Part shown: in pieces, positions 8,410 through 17,590 of the stretch | Position numbering within the stretch: the stretch's first letter is position 1 | Layout of the letters: each line of letters starts with the position of its first letter | Source of the DNA: Rhodobacteraceae bacterium M385 | GTDB taxonomy: Bacteria > Pseudomonadota > Alphaproteobacteria > Rhodobacterales > Rhodobacteraceae | Assembly: GCA_025141835.1 (NCBI GenBank) | Contig: CP081102.1 | Span: 3,623,501 to 3,687,500 of the forward strand | DNA length: 64,000 bases | Direction: 5' to 3' | Notes under the pieces: model-generated | What the model was told of the DNA's origin: nothing | The model's database searches: none | Seen by the model: only the letters and a program-made list of their open reading frames with translations | Translations under genes and position numbers: made by a program

Positions 8410-10749
8410 TCAGAGGTCCACGCGCCGGAGGCGCAGGGCATTGGTGATAACAGAGACGGAAGAAAGGCTCATCGCGGCCGCCGCGATCATGGGCGACAGC
8501 AGCAATCCGAAGACGGGATAGAGCACACCTGCAGCCACAGGCACGCCGAGGGCGTTGTAGGCAAAGGCGAAGAAGAGGTTCTGCTTGATGTTCTTAAGCG
8601 TGGCGCGTGCCAGCTTCCGTGCGCGCACAATGCCCGTCAGATCGCCACCCAACAGCGTGATGCCCGCGCTTTCAACGGCGACGTCAGCGCCCGTTCCCAT
8701 AGCGATGCCCACATCAGCGGCAGCCAACGCGGGCGCGTCATTCACGCCATCACCCGCCATGGCGATGCTTTTGCCGGCCCGACGGAGTTCTTCAACAAGG
8801 TTTTTCTTATCCTCAGGAAGGACACCAGCACGCACTTCATCGATACCAAGCTTGCGGGCGACCGCGTCTGCGGTGCGCTGATTGTCGCCCGTGGCCATGA
8901 TCACTTTCAGTCCAAGCTTATGCAGATCTTCGATAGCTTGCGCGGCGGTGTCCTTGATCGGATCAGCGACTGCCAACAAACCGGCCAGCGTGCCGTCTAG
9001 CGCAACGTACATCGCCGTCTTGCCCGCATCGCGCAGGTCATCGGCTGTCGCGTCCATGGCAGAGGTATCGATGCTCAAAGCTTGCATCATTGCCGGGTTT
9101 CCAAGCGCGACTGTGCGACCATTGATGCGGCCTTGCACACCTTTGCCAGTGACGGCCTCGAAATCTTCGACGTCTGCGCGCGTCGCTCCGCGCGCCTCTG
9201 CTCCCTCGACAATGGCCTCAGCGAGCGGGTGCTCAGACCCGCGTTCCAATGCGGATGCAAGGGTCAAAAATTCGGCTTCGTCCACACCTTCAGTGGTGAC
9301 AACGTCCGTCAACGTCGGCTGGCCAAGCGTCAATGTGCCGGTCTTGTCCACGATCACCACGTCGATGCGTGCCATACGTTCCAGCGCCTCTGCATCTTTG
9401 ATCAGGACGCCAGCCTGGGCGCCGCGTCCCGCAGCCGTTGTGATCGAGATCGGTGTCGCAAGTCCAAGCGCACAGGGGCATGCGATAATCAGCACGGACA
9501 CAGCCGACGCGATAGCGAAGACAAGCGATGGTGTTGGGCCGAAGGTTAGCCAGGCAAAGAAGGCGGCCACGGCGATCAGCACCACGGTCGGCACAAAGAC
9601 CGACGAAACGCGGTCAGCCAGCCCTTGGATCGGGGCGCGCGATTGGCGCGCTCCCGCCACCATATCCACGATCTGCGCCAACACTGTATCGCTGCCCACT
9701 TGGGTCGCGCGAATAGCCAAAGTGCCGTTCTTATTCAGCGTGCCGCCAGTCACACGGTCGCCCTTGGTCTTTTCGATCGGCACAGGTTCCCCGGTGAGCA
9801 TGCTTTCGTCGATGGAAGACCGACCCTCCATCACCTCTCCATCAACCGGAATGCTGTCACCGGGACGGATCCGAAGGAGATCCCCTTCCATGATATTTTC
9901 GAGCGGCACATCGTTCTCTCGGCCATCGGGCAGAATCCGGCGAGCGGTCTTTGGCGCCAGATCGAGAAGGGCGCGGATCGCGTCGCCCGTGCGCTCGCGG
10001 GCACGCAATTCCAGAACCTGTCCCAGAAACACCAATGCGATGATGACCACCGCGGCCTCGAAATAGGTGCCGACCCCGCCGCCCATTTGATACTCGGCAG
10101 GAAAGATCCCGGGCGTGAAAGTAGCTGCAAGCGAGTATGAGTACGCCGCGCCCACGCCGAGTGAAATCAGCGTCCACATGTTCGGTGAGCGTGTCTTGAT
10201 CGAGTCCCAACCGCGCTTGAAAAACGGCGCAGCGGCCCAAAGGATGATCGGTGTCGCAAGAATGAATTCGATGTACACGGACAGCTGGTGGCCAAGCATG
10301 TCACGCAGCGGCAAACCAACCAACTCGCCCATCGTAAGCACAACCAGAGGCACTGCAGCCGCGATGCTGATCCACATCCGGCGCGTGAAATCGACCAACT
10401 CTTCGCTTGGCTCGTCGCTTGGCATGGTCGGTTCCAACGCCATCCCGCAGATGGGACAAGCACCCGGCTCATCTCGCACGATTTCAGGGTGCATCGGGCA
10501 GGTGTATTGCGCGTCCTTTGGGGTGGCTTTCTTATGGCCAGCCCCCCGGCCCGAGGCATAAAACCATGGATCCGTGCCAAAAGTACCGTGGCAATTCTCA
10601 GAGCAGAAATGATAGGTCGTCCCGTCAAATTCAGCGGACGGCTTAGTGTCGGTAACGCTAACTTGCATACCGCACACCGGGTCGGTCTCGGTGGGACCCT
10701 CTGCGCTTTGGTGAGAATGCCCGTCGTGATGTTTCGAGTCGGTTTTCAT
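8410..10749 (-). CDS. copA: Copper-translocating P1B-type ATPase with YHS and HMBD N-terminal domains
   Basis: 779 residues. The N-terminus is His rich, followed by a YHS domain (DPVCGMQVSV...FCSENC) and a heavy-metal-binding motif (YTCPMHPEIVRDEPGACPIC). There is no classical HMA domain. The ATPase core has the TGES-like loop (LTGEPVP), the CPC ion-binding motif (IIACPCALGLATP), DKTGTLT, the HP motif (SEHPLAEAI) and GDGVNDAPAL. These are the features of Cu+ exporting ATPases of the CopA2/YHS type. It overlaps the VTT gene by 4 nt and is followed by the CDF, in an operon preceded by a CueR-type operator at 11923-11945. Confidence 0.93.
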   Translation of the reverse strand: MKTDSKHHDGHSHQSAEGPTETDPVCGMQVSVTDTKPSAEFDGTTYHFCSENCHGTFGTDPWFYASGRGAGHKKATPKDAQYTCPMHPEIVRDEPGACPICGMALEPTMPSDEPSEELVDFTRRMWISIAAAVPLVVLTMGELVGLPLRDMLGHQLSVYIEFILATPIILWAAAPFFKRGWDSIKTRSPNMWTLISLGVGAAYSYSLAATFTPGIFPAEYQMGGGVGTYFEAAVVIIALVFLGQVLELRARERTGDAIRALLDLAPKTARRILPDGRENDVPLENIMEGDLLRIRPGDSIPVDGEVMEGRSSIDESMLTGEPVPIEKTKGDRVTGGTLNKNGTLAIRATQVGSDTVLAQIVDMVAGARQSRAPIQGLADRVSSVFVPTVVLIAVAAFFAWLTFGPTPSLVFAIASAVSVLIIACPCALGLATPISITTAAGRGAQAGVLIKDAEALERMARIDVVIVDKTGTLTLGQPTLTDVVTTEGVDEAEFLTLASALERGSEHPLAEAIVEGAEARGATRADVEDFEAVTGKGVQGRINGRTVALGNPAMMQALSIDTSAMDATADDLRDAGKTAMYVALDGTLAGLLAVADPIKDTAAQAIEDLHKLGLKVIMATGDNQRTADAVARKLGIDEVRAGVLPEDKKNLVEELRRAGKSIAMAGDGVNDAPALAAADVGIAMGTGADVAVESAGITLLGGDLTGIVRARKLARATLKNIKQNLFFAFAYNALGVPVAAGVLYPVFGLLLSPMIAAAAMSLSSVSVITNALRLRRVDL

Positions 10750-11450
10750 TTCGCCGTCCTTTCAGGAACTACGGGTGCCGCGTCTGAATTTGATTTCATT
10801 GGGTTCCGCCAAATGGCGACCGTCAAAAGACCGAATGCGCCAAGCGCCAGCGAGATCCAGAAGCCTGCATTGCTTTGCCCCTCAAACGCACTGGCACCCA
10901 AGTGGGTCAGTACGAAGCTTGCGGGCACGATGCCTGCGAGTGTTGCCAGCCCGAAGCGCCAGAACTTGATGTGACTCAACCCAGCGGCATAGCTGATCGC
11001 GTCAAATGAGATGAAAGGCAGAAGGCGGCTCAAGAACACCGTCGCCATTAGCGCATTCTGAGAGCCAAAGAACCGGTTCTTCATGCTATCGCCGAGCCAG
11101 CGTTGCACCCAATCTCGGCCAAAATGGCGTGCGATCGTGAAGGCAATAATCGCTCCCAACTCCGCTCCGATCACGACCAGAACCGTGCCCCATAGGTGCC
11201 CGTAGACCAGCCCTGCAGCCATCGCGATGGGTGCGCTTGGGACCGGGCTTGCCACAATGGCAAGTGTCATCAACCCGATGATCGCCAGCGGCCCCAGTGG
11301 ACCGGCGGACGCAACGATTGCCCGCACGCGGTCGGGATCAATCCCGTTCAAAACCGAATTGATCTGATCCCAGAACACGACCAAGGCCACGATCACTCCC
11401 AGTGCCAGGGTGACGAAGAGCAATCGCTTGATCTGAACCTTTTGGATCAT
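10746..11450 (-). CDS. TVP38/TMEM64 (VTT/SNARE-associated) family membrane protein
   Basis: 234 residues with several membrane segments and the VTT-domain signature: GLVYGHLWGTVLVVIGAELGA followed by FTIARHFGRDWVQRWLG and LLPFISFDAISYAAGLS. Bacterial VTT (DedA-related) proteins are membrane proteins linked to lipid scrambling or ion homeostasis; the exact activity is not predictable. It overlaps the genes on both sides by 4 nt (ATGA), so it is translationally coupled with copA and the DUF6010 gene. Confidence 0.85.
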   Translation of the reverse strand: MIQKVQIKRLLFVTLALGVIVALVVFWDQINSVLNGIDPDRVRAIVASAGPLGPLAIIGLMTLAIVASPVPSAPIAMAAGLVYGHLWGTVLVVIGAELGAIIAFTIARHFGRDWVQRWLGDSMKNRFFGSQNALMATVFLSRLLPFISFDAISYAAGLSHIKFWRFGLATLAGIVPASFVLTHLGASAFEGQSNAGFWISLALGAFGLLTVAIWRNPMKSNSDAAPVVPERTAK

Positions 11451-11884
11451 GCCCCAAACACCTCTGCGCCGTAGAGCAGCACCAAAAATAGCGCCGCCAA
11501 ACCATCAAAGACCGCACACATCGGTATGTACCAATTGGGGACCGCGGCGCCGAACCCACGATTGTGGTGCAAGAGGTCCCACACAGCATGCAACGCCAAA
11601 CCTGCGGGAAGGAATGCCCAGTGCACGGTGATGCCGAGAACCGCCGTCAGGCCAAAAAGCATCGCCACAGCCAATTCCATCCAGAAGACGGTCGCAGAGT
11701 CGGCCCGCGCGGCAAATCCGATGTAAGCGCCACCAATTGTTGCGAGCGTGACGCCCGCCACTATGATCGATTGATCCACCGGCAGGAGGATATGGATGGG
11801 CACAAACAGCGCTAAAAGGACTGCGGCCAACCACATAGGGTGCCGCCTCAATAAGTCGCTCTCACGGGATAAAGTTGAGGTCAT
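11447..11884 (-). CDS. DUF6010-like small membrane protein
   Basis: 145 residues with about five membrane segments. The motif HWAFLPAGLALHAVWDLLHHNRGFG carries a cluster of His that recalls the DUF6010 family. It is the first gene of the operon DUF6010-VTT-copA-CDF. The MerR-type promoter at 11917-11945 lies about 40-60 bp upstream. Function is unknown; metal handling in the membrane is suggested by the operon. Confidence 0.7.
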   Translation of the reverse strand: MTSTLSRESDLLRRHPMWLAAVLLALFVPIHILLPVDQSIIVAGVTLATIGGAYIGFAARADSATVFWMELAVAMLFGLTAVLGITVHWAFLPAGLALHAVWDLLHHNRGFGAAVPNWYIPMCAVFDGLAALFLVLLYGAEVFGA

Positions 11885-11916
11885 GCTGATCGATCCTTTT
11901 TCGTCTCAGCACTACG

Positions 11917-11945
11917 CTTAATCCCTCCAGTAACTGGAAGGTCAA
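11917..11945 (-). promoter_or_regulatory. CueR-type operator/promoter for the DUF6010-VTT-copA-CDF operon
   Basis: Minus-strand -35 TTGACC (plus 11940-11945) is followed by a 19-bp spacer with the dyad CCTTCCAG/CTGGAGG, then a weak -10. The long spacer with a central dyad is the hallmark of MerR-family promoters. The half-site matches those at 28930-28948 and 22497-22516. Confidence 0.75.
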
Positions 11946-12095
11946 CTGCCTGACTGAAGAAACGCAAAATGGCCACCAGACACGACGGCTACATTCTTGG
12001 GATGCAGCCGTCGCACCTTCCGGCACCAACCGCTTCATTCATCGCGGATGTAATCAGCGGCCCGAATTGGGAAGCACCGGGTGGTCGAAGGCTCC
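11946..12095. other. Short intergenic region between the CopA operon and the EF-hand gene
   Basis: No RNA or coding feature is supported. A frame at 11969-12223 plus exists, but it lies largely antisense to the EF-hand gene. Confidence 0.4.
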
Positions 12096-12665
12096 CTAGT
12101 TGTCACTGGGCATGCTTGATCCGCCCATACCGGGCATCTCACCTGACTCTGGCATTCCGCCCATCATACCCATGGAGGGACGGTTTATCATACGGGCTGG
12201 CGCGGACATTTCCTCGGTCGTGATTGCCCCGTCGCCATCGGCGTCGAGGTGCTGGAACCGATCAACCATGCGTTCACCAACCATCGCTAAAAACAGCGCT
12301 TCAAACTCTGACAGCACGAGCGTGCCATCACCGTTCTCGTCATAGTCCGCCAATTGGGACAGCAAACCCTCCTGCAATTCGTCTGGGGTCACCGTACCGT
12401 CGCCATCCGCATCATGCATTTGCATCATGGGGCCCATTGAGCCGCCCATCATACCCATGTCCGGACCTGCGCCGCCCGACATCATACCGCCATGCATCTG
12501 CATCATCATCTGCATCATTTGGGCCATCATAGGATGTTGCGATGCCCCCCATGCCCCGGATTGTCCCATTTCCGTGAAATCAGAACCACCGTGACCGTGG
12601 TTGCTATCGGCGAGGATTGCCGTGGGTGCGGCGGCCACAAGCGTGGCAAGCAAAAGCGTTTTCAT
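12096..12665 (-). CDS. Exported EF-hand, Met/His-rich protein
   Basis: 189 residues from 12665 (signal peptide MKTLLLATLVAAAPTAILA). The first half has HGHGGSDF and a Met-rich tract (MMAQMMQMMMQMHGG, then MGMMGGSMGPMMQMH). Three EF-hand loops follow: DADGDGTVTPDE, DENGDGTLVLSE and DADGDGAITTEE. The tail is again Met rich. EF-hands bind Ca2+; Met/His clusters of this kind are common in periplasmic copper-binding proteins. The fusion suggests a periplasmic copper buffer or a calcium/copper sensor. It is divergent from the response regulator at 12835. Confidence 0.8.
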   Translation of the reverse strand: MKTLLLATLVAAAPTAILADSNHGHGGSDFTEMGQSGAWGASQHPMMAQMMQMMMQMHGGMMSGGAGPDMGMMGGSMGPMMQMHDADGDGTVTPDELQEGLLSQLADYDENGDGTLVLSEFEALFLAMVGERMVDRFQHLDADGDGAITTEEMSAPARMINRPSMGMMGGMPESGEMPGMGGSSMPSDN

Positions 12666-12773
12666 GAGGAACCTCCAATGTTCAGTTACCTCAAGTACGT
12701 GATGTAGGCGGATCATAGATGCTAGAGACCTCGCAGAGCGGATGTGTATCGGTTCGTCACACGTCCGCCGACT

Positions 12774-12797
12774 GTTACAATCCGTGACAATTACAAT
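12774..12797 (+). promoter_or_regulatory. Candidate OmpR-type tandem half-sites upstream of the two-component genes
   Basis: GTTACAA (12774) and GTGACAA (12784) are 10 bp apart, followed by a further TTACAAT at 12791. Direct half-sites one helical turn apart are typical for OmpR-family regulators. The site lies 40-60 bp before the response regulator start. A similar pair, GTTACACAT twice at 10-bp spacing, lies at 34371-34390. Confidence 0.4.
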
Positions 12798-12834
12798 GCG
12801 GAATTGCCGCGAATGGTGGCGTAGGGAAGATCCA

Positions 12835-13560
12835 ATGAAAACCGAAAGCCCACATATCTTGGTTGTCGATGACCACCGTGACATCCGTGATGCAGTCACG
12901 CGGTTTCTCGAAAAGAATGGACTGCGCGCAACATCTGCCGCAGATGCCGTCGATATGGATCAGAAGCTTAGCCTCGGCAGCTTCGATCTCATCGTGCTGG
13001 ATGTGATGATGCCCGGCGAAGATGGGTTATCGGTCTGTCGTAGGCTTGCAGCCTCCGGATCATGTCCAATCATAATGTTGACGGCTTTGGGCGATGATAC
13101 GGATCGCATCATCGGCCTAGAGGTCGGCGCAGACGATTACCTACCAAAGCCGTTCAATCCTCGGGAACTTTTGGCCCGCATAAAAGCGGTCCTAAGACGC
13201 ACAGAGCGGCCTGAAACTTTAGCCGGCGCATTGGCAGGAAAAACCGTTAGGTTTGCGCATTGGAGCCTTGATGTTGATCGGCGTTCGCTGGTGTCTGAAA
13301 CAGGGGCTCAAGATACTCTTTCAAATTCCGAATTTCGGCTGCTTGTCACGCTTCTTGAAAGACCGCGTCTCGTTCTGAACCGCGACCAACTGTTGGATCT
13401 TACGGCAGGCAGAGCCGCTGGCCCTTTTGATCGCACGATTGATAATCAGGTCAGCCGCTTACGCCGCAAGGTCGAGGTTGATCCGATGCGGCCGAAGATC
13501 ATTACGACGGTCCGCAATGGTGGCTACAGTCTGGCATGTGACGTGGAGATTGCGCCATGA
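12835..13560 (+). CDS. OmpR-family response regulator
   Basis: 241 residues from the ATG at 12835; the open frame extends upstream without an RBS. The receiver domain has the acidic pair (VVDDHRD), the phosphoacceptor Asp in LIVLDVMMPGEDGLS and the Lys in YLPKPFNPREL. The C-terminal winged helix (SNSEFRLLVTLLERP...RTIDNQVSRLRRKVE) is OmpR type. It overlaps the histidine kinase by 4 nt. Position between copper genes and ccm genes suggests a CopR/CusR-like metal response, which is an inference. Confidence 0.9.
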   Translation: MKTESPHILVVDDHRDIRDAVTRFLEKNGLRATSAADAVDMDQKLSLGSFDLIVLDVMMPGEDGLSVCRRLAASGSCPIIMLTALGDDTDRIIGLEVGADDYLPKPFNPRELLARIKAVLRRTERPETLAGALAGKTVRFAHWSLDVDRRSLVSETGAQDTLSNSEFRLLVTLLERPRLVLNRDQLLDLTAGRAAGPFDRTIDNQVSRLRRKVEVDPMRPKIITTVRNGGYSLACDVEIAP

Positions 13561-15020
13561 TCGGGCGATTTCTTTTCAGCCTTCGGGGACAGCTAATCCT
13601 ACTCCTTTTAGGTGTTTTGCTGGCAGCCCAGATCGTCAGCCTGTTCTTCTTTGTGGACGAACGCAGTTTGGCAGTCCGAGCGGCACTTGGCTTTGAGGCC
13701 GCAGGCCGCGCCGCGAGTGTCGCGCGCTTGTTAGAGGAGGCACCGGCAGATTTGCATGACGCCATTCTTCGCGCCGCAAACTCTCCACTCGTTCGGTTTG
13801 ATATGACCAGTGAGCCGCAGGTAGCGCGGCACAGCCACCCCGATGGCGGTGCGGTCGAGACCAGGATCCGTACTCTACTTGGTGACCAATTTACACGTGA
13901 AATTCGCGTGGATGTCCACGCCGTCGAGGGCAACATCCTGCCACTGCCGCACCTGTCACCCGAGATGGCAGAAATGCATGTGGCGATGATGCGTGGCGAT
14001 CTGTCTGCGATCGAGATGAGTGTATCAATTTCGCTATCCGGCGGTGAATGGCTGAATGTGGAGACACGGTTTGAGCGCCCACCATTGCAATGGGCGTGGG
14101 GATCGACGCTGACCTTCGTGGTTACGGCGGCAGTCCTTCTAGCCGCAGGATTTTGGTTCCTTATGGCGCGCATCACAGGCCCCCTCCGGCGCTTGGCCGT
14201 GGCCAGCGAACGCCTCGGACGAGGCGAAGATATGGCTCCCGTCGCTCCCACAGGCCCGACAGAAGTGCGCGAACTAACGGCGGCGTTCGGGATTATGCAA
14301 CAACGCCTCACCAAGTTCGTAGAAGATCGAACCCGCATGCTGGCCGCGATTGGTCACGATCTGCGCTCCCCTTTGACCGCGTTGCGGGTCCGAACGGAAA
14401 TGGTGGATGATGAAGAGACGCGCGAACGGCTGACAGCTAGCATCGAAGAGATGCAGGGAATGCTGGATGCGACGCTGTCCTACGCACGCGGCGTCAGCGC
14501 ATCTGAGCCTTCAGAGCGCATGGAGGTTGGGCGGGTCCTGTCGGATATCAATCAGTCGATGCCGTCTCAGTTCTTGATCCTTCCAGGACACGAAAAATTT
14601 GTGTCCGTTCGTCCATTCGCATTCAGGCGCGCACTTCGAAACCTGATCGAGAACGCACAACGATACGGCGGCAACGCGCGTGTCAGTTTTGGGGAAAGCG
14701 ACGGGGTCGTCTCAATCAAAATTGATGATGATGGTCAGGGCATTCCAGAGGAACAACTAGAAAACGTGTTCGCCCCGTTTCAGCGGTTGGAACATTCGCG
14801 GTCGCTCGACACAGGGGGCCATGGTTTGGGCCTCTCGATTGCGCGCAGCATTCTTCGCGCCCATGGCGGTGATGTCGTGCTGTCCAACGCGTCCCAAGGC
14901 GGGCTGACAGCCACCGTTACACTGCCGACCGACGATACCCGCGAAGACGAGACAAGTGTGTCCCGCGACGGCGAGGATCAGTTGGGCAGCGATCAGATCA
15001 CAAAAAACACCAATCCATGA
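13557..15020 (+). CDS. Membrane sensor histidine kinase
   Basis: 487 residues. A first membrane helix (LRGQLILLLLGVLLAAQIVSL) and a second near residue 190 enclose a periplasmic sensor region with His and Met residues (HSHPDGG, LPHLSPEMAEMHVAMM) that could bind metal. HAMP follows, then HisKA with the phosphoacceptor His in AIGHDLRSPLTALRVR, then HATPase (NLIENAQRYGG, DDDGQGIP, GGHGLGLSIA). It forms an overlapping pair with the response regulator and ends 7 nt before ccmF. Confidence 0.9.
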   Translation: MIGRFLFSLRGQLILLLLGVLLAAQIVSLFFFVDERSLAVRAALGFEAAGRAASVARLLEEAPADLHDAILRAANSPLVRFDMTSEPQVARHSHPDGGAVETRIRTLLGDQFTREIRVDVHAVEGNILPLPHLSPEMAEMHVAMMRGDLSAIEMSVSISLSGGEWLNVETRFERPPLQWAWGSTLTFVVTAAVLLAAGFWFLMARITGPLRRLAVASERLGRGEDMAPVAPTGPTEVRELTAAFGIMQQRLTKFVEDRTRMLAAIGHDLRSPLTALRVRTEMVDDEETRERLTASIEEMQGMLDATLSYARGVSASEPSERMEVGRVLSDINQSMPSQFLILPGHEKFVSVRPFAFRRALRNLIENAQRYGGNARVSFGESDGVVSIKIDDDGQGIPEEQLENVFAPFQRLEHSRSLDTGGHGLGLSIARSILRAHGGDVVLSNASQGGLTATVTLPTDDTREDETSVSRDGEDQLGSDQITKNTNP

Positions 15021-15027
15021 GGCCGAC

Positions 15028-17028
15028 ATGATCCCAGAAATCGGACAATTCGCCCTGACGCTGGCTTTAGGCTTTGCGCTGGTTCAAAGCATCTTGCCGA
15101 TACTCGGGGCCGCTCGTGGCAACAGTCTCTGGATGCGGTCGGCATATGCCACGTCACTGGCGCAGGTTGTCTTCACGATGATCGCATTTGCAGCACTCAT
15201 GCGGTCATTTGTGGTCAGCGACTTCACGGTTCTGAATGTTGTCGAAAACTCCCATTCGCTCAAACCACTGCTTTTCAAGATCGCGGGAACTTGGGGCAGT
15301 CATGAAGGCTCGCTTTTGCTTTGGGTCCTTATCCTCACGGTTTTCGGGGCTGGTGTCTCGGCCTTCGGCACGAACATTTCCGCAGGCCTGCGGGCGCGGA
15401 CTTTGTCTGTTCAAGCTTGGATCAGTGTCGGCTTCTTCAGCTTCATGCTGTTCACCTCAAACCCCTTTGAGCGCGTGTTTCCCCCGCCCACAGACGGGCA
15501 GGATCTAAACCCGCTTCTGCAAGACGTCGGGCTCGCGATCCATCCACCGCTTCTCTACATCGGCTATGTTGGCTTCTCGATTGTGTTTTCTTTCGCGGTT
15601 GCTGCGTTGATCGAAGGGCGTGTGGATGCTGCATGGGCGCGGTGGGTCCGACCCTGGACGCTTGCCGCTTGGATGAGCCTAACCGCCGGGATCGCGCTTG
15701 GGTCGTGGTGGGCCTACTACGAGCTTGGCTGGGGCGGCTGGTGGTTCTGGGATCCTGTCGAAAACGTCAGCTTCATGCCTTGGCTCTTGGGCACGGCACT
15801 GCTGCATTCTGCCATCGTGACCGAAAAGCGTGGCGCCTTCAAAAGCTGGACCATCCTTCTGGCGATCCTGACCTTTTCGCTATCGCTTCTGGGTACTTTC
15901 ATTGTGCGCTCTGGCCTGCTGACCTCGGTCCATGCGTTCGCCGTAGACCCTGAGCGGGGAGTCTACATTCTTTGGCTTCTGGGGGTCAGCATTGGCGGAT
16001 CCCTCACGCTCTATGCATGGCGCGCGCCAGCCTTGGACGCAGGGGGGCTTTTCCGCCCGGTGAGCCGGGAGGCCGGGTTGCTTTTGAACAATCTGCTACT
16101 GGCAACAGCAACTGGAACGGTGCTGTTTGGTACTCTCTATCCGCTGTTCGTTGAGGCGATCTCAGGTGAGAGGCTTTCAGTCGGCCCACCCTTCTTCAAT
16201 GCAGCCTTCATCCCCATGATGTTGCCTTTGGTCTTCGCTATGGCGCTCGGGCCATTCTTGTCATGGAAACGCGCTGATCTGGCGGGTGTCCTGCAACGGC
16301 TGAAGTTCGTCGCGATCCTATCGGGTCTTGCCACGCTGACGATATGGTATTTGACCGAAGGCGGACCGGCGCTTGCCTATCTCAGCATCGCGATCGCGAT
16401 CTGGATGTTGCTGGCCACCTTGCAGGAATGGGCTGGTCGCATAAAGCTTGGCGACGTCCCTTTGCAAGAGTCGTTTCGTCGGGCCAGAAACCTACCGCGC
16501 GCCTCGCATGGCATGACGTTGGCCCATGCAGGCCTTGCCATTGCGATCTTTGGATTTGTCGGCTCCAGCGCATGGAAGTCGGAGCAGATCGTGTTCGTGA
16601 CACCCGGCACCGAAGTGGCGATCGCTGGGTTCGATGTGCGTTTTGAGGGCGTCGAGCGTGTCGTGGGGCCGAACTATGTGGCCAATCGCGGCACATTGAT
16701 TGTCGAGCAAGACGGCGACTACGTCACCACGCTCTATCCAGAGCGACGCAGTTACCCAGTCTCGCAATACAGCACAACAGAATCCTCGATCAGATCAACA
16801 ATGGCGGGCGATCTCTATGCATCACTGGCCGAGCCCGCGGATGCGCAGGCCGAGGCACGAGGGGCTTGGACGCTGCGCATTCTCTATGAGCCTTTCGTGA
16901 ACTTCATCTGGATCGGAGCTGCGATGCTTGTATTCGGCGGAGGGCTTTCGCTGTCAGATCGACGTCTGCGTGTCGGTGCGCCCAAACGGGCATCCCGCCC
17001 TATTCTCGCTGCAACACCAGCGGAGTGA
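15028..17028 (+). CDS. ccmF: Cytochrome c heme lyase subunit CcmF
   Basis: 666 residues from the ATG at 15028, a usual length for CcmF. It is a multi-pass membrane protein with the WWD heme-handling domain (SWWAYYELGWGGWWFWDPVE) and the His-bearing GTWGSHEGSLLLWVL and DVGLAIHPPLLYIGY loops. CcmF, with CcmH/CcmI, ligates heme to apocytochrome CXXCH thiols in the periplasm. It starts a four-gene set (ccmFGHI) right behind the histidine kinase. CcmABCDE are not in the window, so this may be an accessory copy of the ligation module. Confidence 0.93.
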   Translation: MIPEIGQFALTLALGFALVQSILPILGAARGNSLWMRSAYATSLAQVVFTMIAFAALMRSFVVSDFTVLNVVENSHSLKPLLFKIAGTWGSHEGSLLLWVLILTVFGAGVSAFGTNISAGLRARTLSVQAWISVGFFSFMLFTSNPFERVFPPPTDGQDLNPLLQDVGLAIHPPLLYIGYVGFSIVFSFAVAALIEGRVDAAWARWVRPWTLAAWMSLTAGIALGSWWAYYELGWGGWWFWDPVENVSFMPWLLGTALLHSAIVTEKRGAFKSWTILLAILTFSLSLLGTFIVRSGLLTSVHAFAVDPERGVYILWLLGVSIGGSLTLYAWRAPALDAGGLFRPVSREAGLLLNNLLLATATGTVLFGTLYPLFVEAISGERLSVGPPFFNAAFIPMMLPLVFAMALGPFLSWKRADLAGVLQRLKFVAILSGLATLTIWYLTEGGPALAYLSIAIAIWMLLATLQEWAGRIKLGDVPLQESFRRARNLPRASHGMTLAHAGLAIAIFGFVGSSAWKSEQIVFVTPGTEVAIAGFDVRFEGVERVVGPNYVANRGTLIVEQDGDYVTTLYPERRSYPVSQYSTTESSIRSTMAGDLYASLAEPADAQAEARGAWTLRILYEPFVNFIWIGAAMLVFGGGLSLSDRRLRVGAPKRASRPILAATPAE

Positions 17029-17032
17029 GGCC

Positions 17033-17590
17033 ATGAAACGTCTGCTTTACGCCAGTCCAGTTCTGATTGCCCTGATCTTTGGCGGATTTTTCCTCTGGGG
17101 ACTTAACCCGGAGCGGGACCCCAACTCCATTCCCTCAGTACTAATCTCAAGCCCTGCGCCTGAGTTCATCTTGCAAGAGGTGGAGGGGACTAGCGTACCC
17201 GGTTTCTCTCGCGCTGATCTTGTGGGCGGTGATGGGCCTGTCGTGGTCAATATCTTCGCCTCCTGGTGTGTGCCGTGCCGCGCTGAACATGCGGTGCTGA
17301 CACGCATGGTGAACCAAGATGGCGTGCGCCTGTTCGGCATCAATTATCAGGATCAGCCCGAAGATGCGCTGCGCTGGCTGAATGAGCTTGGCAATCCGTA
17401 CGAGCGGATCGGATCCGACCTGAACGGACGCGTCGCAATCGACTGGGGCCTGACCGGTGTGCCGGAAACCTTCATCGTCGGCGCAGATGGAACGGTCCTC
17501 TACAAACATGTCGGGCCAATCCTTGGCGACGCCGCCATCCGCGCGTTCACGACAGCCCTGGCCCAAGCCCGGCAGGAGGGCTCTTTATGA
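17033..17590 (+). CDS. ccmG: Periplasmic thiol:disulfide oxidoreductase CcmG/DsbE
   Basis: 185 residues from the ATG at 17033, 4 nt after ccmF. An N-terminal anchor (LLYASPVLIALIFGGFFLWG) precedes a thioredoxin fold with the active site WCVPCRAE, the CcmG-type GVPETFIV cis-Pro loop and GINYQDQPEDAL insert. It keeps apocytochrome thiols reduced for heme attachment. Its stop overlaps the ccmH start by 4 nt. Confidence 0.93.
   Translation: MKRLLYASPVLIALIFGGFFLWGLNPERDPNSIPSVLISSPAPEFILQEVEGTSVPGFSRADLVGGDGPVVVNIFASWCVPCRAEHAVLTRMVNQDGVRLFGINYQDQPEDALRWLNELGNPYERIGSDLNGRVAIDWGLTGVPETFIVGADGTVLYKHVGPILGDAAIRAFTTALAQARQEGSL

Noticed and set aside
8585..10140. Long plus-strand frames opposite the copper ATPase (up to 394 codons)
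   Set aside because: Antisense to a clear P-type ATPase; composition is that of a shadow frame.
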